Assembly: GCF_900182575.1 (NCBI RefSeq)
Contig: NZ_FXSZ01000006.1
Span: 58,081-122,080, forward strand
Length of the DNA stretch: 64,000 bases
From: Solitalea koreensis
Lineage (GTDB): Bacteria; Bacteroidota; Bacteroidia; Sphingobacteriales; Sphingobacteriaceae
Direction of reading: 5' to 3'
Part shown: positions 61,026 through 64,000 of the stretch, one piece after another
How the letters are laid out: each line of letters opens with the position of its first letter
Numbering within the stretch: position 1 is the first letter of the stretch
Made by a program: the position numbers and the translations under genes
Notes under the pieces: generated by a model
Told to the model about the DNA's origin: nothing
The model's input: only the letters and a program-made list of their open reading frames with translations
The model's database searches: none

Positions 61026-63641
61026 TTGGCTAAAACGAAGGAAATCAAAGAAACGCCTTTAATGGCACAATACAACCAGATTAAAGCAAAATATCCGGGT
61101 GCTTTGCTATTGTTTCGTGTAGGTGATTTTTATGAAACGTTTGGTGAAGATGCTATTAAAGCTTCAGAAATTTTAGGCATAACACTAACCAAACGTGCTA
61201 ATGGAGCAGCCTCTCACATCGAATTGGCGGGTTTCCCCCATCATTCAGTTGAAACTTATCTCCCTAAATTGGTTCGTGCCGGGCAACGGGTTGCCATTTG
61301 TGACCAGTTGGAAGATCCAAAAACAACTAAAACCATTGTAAAACGTGGTGTGACCGAATTGGTAACTCCGGGCGTTGCTTATAACGAAAATATCCTTAAT
61401 AATAAATCCAATAATTACCTTGCAGCGGTCTATTTTGAGAAAAATAGTTTTGGAATCTCTTTTCTAGATATTTCTACCGGCGAGTTTTTGGTTGCCCAGG
61501 GTTCTAGTGATTACATCGATAAATTATTGCAGAGCTTTAAACCATCTGAAGTTATTTTTCAGAAATCGAAAAGTCGTGATTTTGTAAGTCTGTTTGGTGA
61601 TAAGTTCTATACCTATGCTGTTGATGAATGGATTTTTGGTCAGGACTATGCCAATGAAACGCTGCTTAAACATTTCGGGACAATTTCATTAAAAGGTTTT
61701 GGAATCGAAAATCTAGAACATGGAGTTATAGCGGCAGGAGCGTGTTTGCACTACATACATGAAGCAGAACACCGCAACGTACAGCATATTTCGGGCATTT
61801 CTCGTATTGAAGAAGATAAATACGTTTGGCTCGATCGGTTTACGATTCGTAACCTCGAATTAATTTTTGCCAATAATGATGGCGCTACGCCACTCATTCA
61901 TATTCTGGATCAAACGGCATCTCCAATGGGTGCACGAATGCTTCGTAAATGGATGGTGATGCCATTAAAAGAAAAGGTGCTCATCGATGAGCGCTTGGCA
62001 GTAGTTGATTATTTGTTCACCAATGCCGAGTTGCGTGAGGAGCTGTTAGGTATGATTAAACCAATCGGTGATTTGGAACGGCTCATTTCAAAAGTTGCAT
62101 TATTAAAAGCTAATCCGCGAGAGGTAGTGCAATTAGGAAGGGCATTGGCATCTATCGCTGAAATCAAAACGGTATGTGAACAGGTTGGGCAGGAAAGCCT
62201 TCGTAAAATCGCTGATCAACTTAACCCTTGTAAATTGATCAGGGAGAAGATTGAAAAAGAACTGAATCAAGAACCACCCGCATTGATCAATAAGGGTGGG
62301 GTGATCGCATCAGGAGTTTCGGAGGAATTGGATCAGCTTCGTAAAATTGCATTCAGCGGTAAAGATTATTTGCTTGAAATACAGCGTCGAGAAATTGAGC
62401 GCACAGGTATTACTTCCCTAAAAGTTTCCTTCAATAACGTTTTTGGCTATTATTTGGAGGTTACGCATGCACACAAAGACAAGGTTCCTGCCGAGTGGAT
62501 ACGTAAGCAAACCCTAGTTAATGCCGAACGCTACATCACACCCGAACTTAAAGAATACGAAGACAAAATTTTAGGGGCGGAAGAAAAGATTTTTACGCTT
62601 GAAACCAAGTTATATGCTGATTTGGTGTTAAGCATGTCGGAATACATCAAACCCATACAGTTTAATGCTTATTTGGTGGCGATGTTGGATGTATTGTTGA
62701 GTTTTACCACCGTTGCCGTTCGAAATAAATTTAATAAGCCTGAGATTTCCGAAGAAAATGTCATCGACATTAAAGCGGGCCGCCATCCAGTTATTGAAAA
62801 AAGTTTACCATTGGGAGAAGAATATATTCCTAATGATGTTTTTTTGGATGATCAGCAACAACAAATTATTATTGTTACCGGCCCAAACATGGCTGGTAAA
62901 TCAGCTTTGCTTCGTCAAACAGCTCTTATTGTGTTGATGGCGCAAGTTGGAAGTTTTGTTCCGGCCAAGGCGGCTAAAATCGGAATTGTCGATAAAATAT
63001 TCACGCGTGTTGGAGCTTCCGACAACCTTTCTACAGGGGAGTCAACTTTTATGGTGGAGATGAATGAAACGGCAAGTATCCTAAATAACCTATCGAACAG
63101 AAGTCTGATCTTGCTCGATGAAATTGGTCGCGGAACCAGCACTTACGATGGAATTTCAATTGCGTGGTCCATTGCTGAATACCTGCATGAACACCCAACT
63201 GCCAAAGCTAAAACCTTGTTTGCAACGCATTACCATGAAATGAACGAGATGGAAGCTGAATTTTCGCGTATCAAGAACTACAATGTATCGATTAAGGAAG
63301 TGGATAATAAAGTGATCTTTCTGCGGAAATTAGTGCGTGGAGGTAGTGAGCATAGTTTTGGTATTCATGTGGCACGTATGGCAGGAATGCCGGCTAAAGT
63401 GGTGAATAAGGCGAATATCATTCTTAAAAAATTGGAAGATGAGCGTTCTTCAGGAGAAAATCACATCAAGAATAGTGTGAAAAAACTCAAAAAAAACGAT
63501 CAAATGCAATTGAATATTTTTTCGTTAGATGATCCTATTTTGATTAAGATCCGAGATTCCCTCACCGATTTGGACGTAAATATTTTAACGCCGGTAGAAG
63601 CATTGATCAAACTAAATGAAATTCAGAAACTAATAGAATAG
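61026..63641 (+). CDS. mutS: DNA mismatch repair protein MutS
   Basis: The 871-residue MutS1 recognises mismatches. The mismatch-binding wedge is in KYPGALLLFRVGDFYETFGEDA (read in parts; the Phe and Glu of FYE are present, residues about 40-42). The clamp and lever domains follow. The ATPase has GPNMAGKSALLRQT (Walker A), DEIGRGTSTYDG (Walker B) and LFATHYHEM. The start is TTG at 61026, which gives the family opening MAKTKEIKETPLMAQY; no suitable ATG precedes it. It is a single gene, divergent from the sulfatase. Confidence 0.95.
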   Translation: MAKTKEIKETPLMAQYNQIKAKYPGALLLFRVGDFYETFGEDAIKASEILGITLTKRANGAASHIELAGFPHHSVETYLPKLVRAGQRVAICDQLEDPKTTKTIVKRGVTELVTPGVAYNENILNNKSNNYLAAVYFEKNSFGISFLDISTGEFLVAQGSSDYIDKLLQSFKPSEVIFQKSKSRDFVSLFGDKFYTYAVDEWIFGQDYANETLLKHFGTISLKGFGIENLEHGVIAAGACLHYIHEAEHRNVQHISGISRIEEDKYVWLDRFTIRNLELIFANNDGATPLIHILDQTASPMGARMLRKWMVMPLKEKVLIDERLAVVDYLFTNAELREELLGMIKPIGDLERLISKVALLKANPREVVQLGRALASIAEIKTVCEQVGQESLRKIADQLNPCKLIREKIEKELNQEPPALINKGGVIASGVSEELDQLRKIAFSGKDYLLEIQRREIERTGITSLKVSFNNVFGYYLEVTHAHKDKVPAEWIRKQTLVNAERYITPELKEYEDKILGAEEKIFTLETKLYADLVLSMSEYIKPIQFNAYLVAMLDVLLSFTTVAVRNKFNKPEISEENVIDIKAGRHPVIEKSLPLGEEYIPNDVFLDDQQQQIIIVTGPNMAGKSALLRQTALIVLMAQVGSFVPAKAAKIGIVDKIFTRVGASDNLSTGESTFMVEMNETASILNNLSNRSLILLDEIGRGTSTYDGISIAWSIAEYLHEHPTAKAKTLFATHYHEMNEMEAEFSRIKNYNVSIKEVDNKVIFLRKLVRGGSEHSFGIHVARMAGMPAKVVNKANIILKKLEDERSSGENHIKNSVKKLKKNDQMQLNIFSLDDPILIKIRDSLTDLDVNILTPVEALIKLNEIQKLIE

Positions 63642-63862
63642 TTTCAATCAGTTTAAAATGGAGTTTAAGTCGCTGTTTTTTTGAACGGATGCTTAGACTT
63701 CGTTTTGAATTTTCTGCAAATTATTATCTCTCAAACGACTTCCTGAATAAGTACCGTTTTTATTCAAGATAAAATTGACATTCCGGACTCTGATTTAGAT
63801 TACGGTTGTAATTTTTATTTATCTTGGCTAAAACTGAGGATTTTTAAACTGCAAGTTTCACA

Positions 63863-64000
63863 ATGAGATTAATGCCAGAAAAGATTAAAACCGGCCATAA
63901 ATTAATTCTTCTATTCACAATTTCAAGCTTTTTGATTTCCTGCAAGGCAAAAAAAAATCTTTCTTCCGATTCTTTTTCTCGTGCGGAAATGCCAGCAAAA
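63863..64000 (+). CDS. Lipoprotein, 3' partial
   Basis: An ATG at 63863 opens a frame of 46 codons that runs off the end of the window. It starts MRLMPEKIKTGHKLILLF and has a hydrophobic core ending in the lipobox FLISC (Cys about residue 27), then a basic, Ser-rich stretch. That is a lipoprotein signal peptide. The rest lies outside, so no family can be assigned. The 221 nt between mutS and this start show no other gene. Confidence 0.7.
   Translation, partial: MRLMPEKIKTGHKLILLFTISSFLISCKAKKNLSSDSFSRAEMPAK

Noticed and set aside
1..64000. tRNA, rRNA genes, insertion sequences, prophage or integrase genes
   Set aside because: None seen on reading both strands; intergenic spaces are short and filled by terminators, promoters, riboswitches and ffs. 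A tRNA scan could not be run here.

Overview
The window is AT-rich chromosomal DNA from a member of the Bacteroidota, most likely the Sphingobacteriales (Pedobacter/Solitalea-like; this is inference from gene content). The supporting signs are a gliding-motility C-terminal (CHU_C) adhesin with PorP/SprF and PorE-like proteins, the Bacteroidota-type -7 promoter element TAnnTTTG at many starts, few Shine-Dalgarno sites, several TTG starts, SusC-like carboxypeptidase-regulatory domains, and family proteins largely confined to this phylum (DUF2851, DUF3810, DUF1761).

Region 1 (1-7.8 kb): the 3' part of a giant Ig-repeat type IX secretion substrate, followed by its PorP/SprF-type partner and an OmpA/propeller PorE-like protein. 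After these come ispE and a tonB gene broken by three frameshifts.

Region 2 (7.9-22.9 kb): a sulfur assimilation island. APS reductase (cysH), ATP sulfurylase (cysD, cysN), an OsmC protein, a SAM-I riboswitch with a 40-codon membrane ORF, metZ, a TonB-dependent receptor, chrA-chrB, a siroheme sulfite/nitrite reductase carrying a HEPN tail, the two siroheme synthesis genes, and an Rrf2 regulator. Together they take sulfate to sulfide, make the siroheme the reductase needs, and fix sulfide into homocysteine. No ordinary sulfate permease is present; the only transport candidates are the receptor and ChrA.

Region 3 (22.9-31 kb, minus strand): an outer-membrane metallopeptidase/propeller/barrel protein, a DMT exporter, an LptF/G permease, a tandem-HTH repressor-like protein with palindromic sites, and tgt. 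Region 4 (31-43.9 kb): GT2-ECF sigma-rsmG-dprA on the plus strand, then minus-strand mazG-like, sixA, GT9, polX, osmC and sppA; folK, purS, pssA and rho follow. Region 5 (44-64 kb): pyrF, DUF2851, PspC, an ankyrin protein, hom under a second SAM-I riboswitch with a clear terminator, an OPT transporter, gmhB, DUF3810, a small transaldolase, the SRP RNA gene ffs, a TrmH-like methylase, an LpxR-like protein, a DODA-type dioxygenase, a lipoprotein, an LTA-synthase-like sulfatase, mutS, and the start of another lipoprotein.

Most genes are ordinary housekeeping genes. The most unusual items are the tandem-HTH regulator with three exact TTGAATATTCAA palindromes and a catalytically dead S24 domain, the riboswitch-linked 40-aa membrane peptide, a PolX whose polymerase catalytic aspartates are gone, the HEPN-fused sulfite reductase, and the chromate genes embedded in the sulfate pathway beside what looks like a relic of a third gene.
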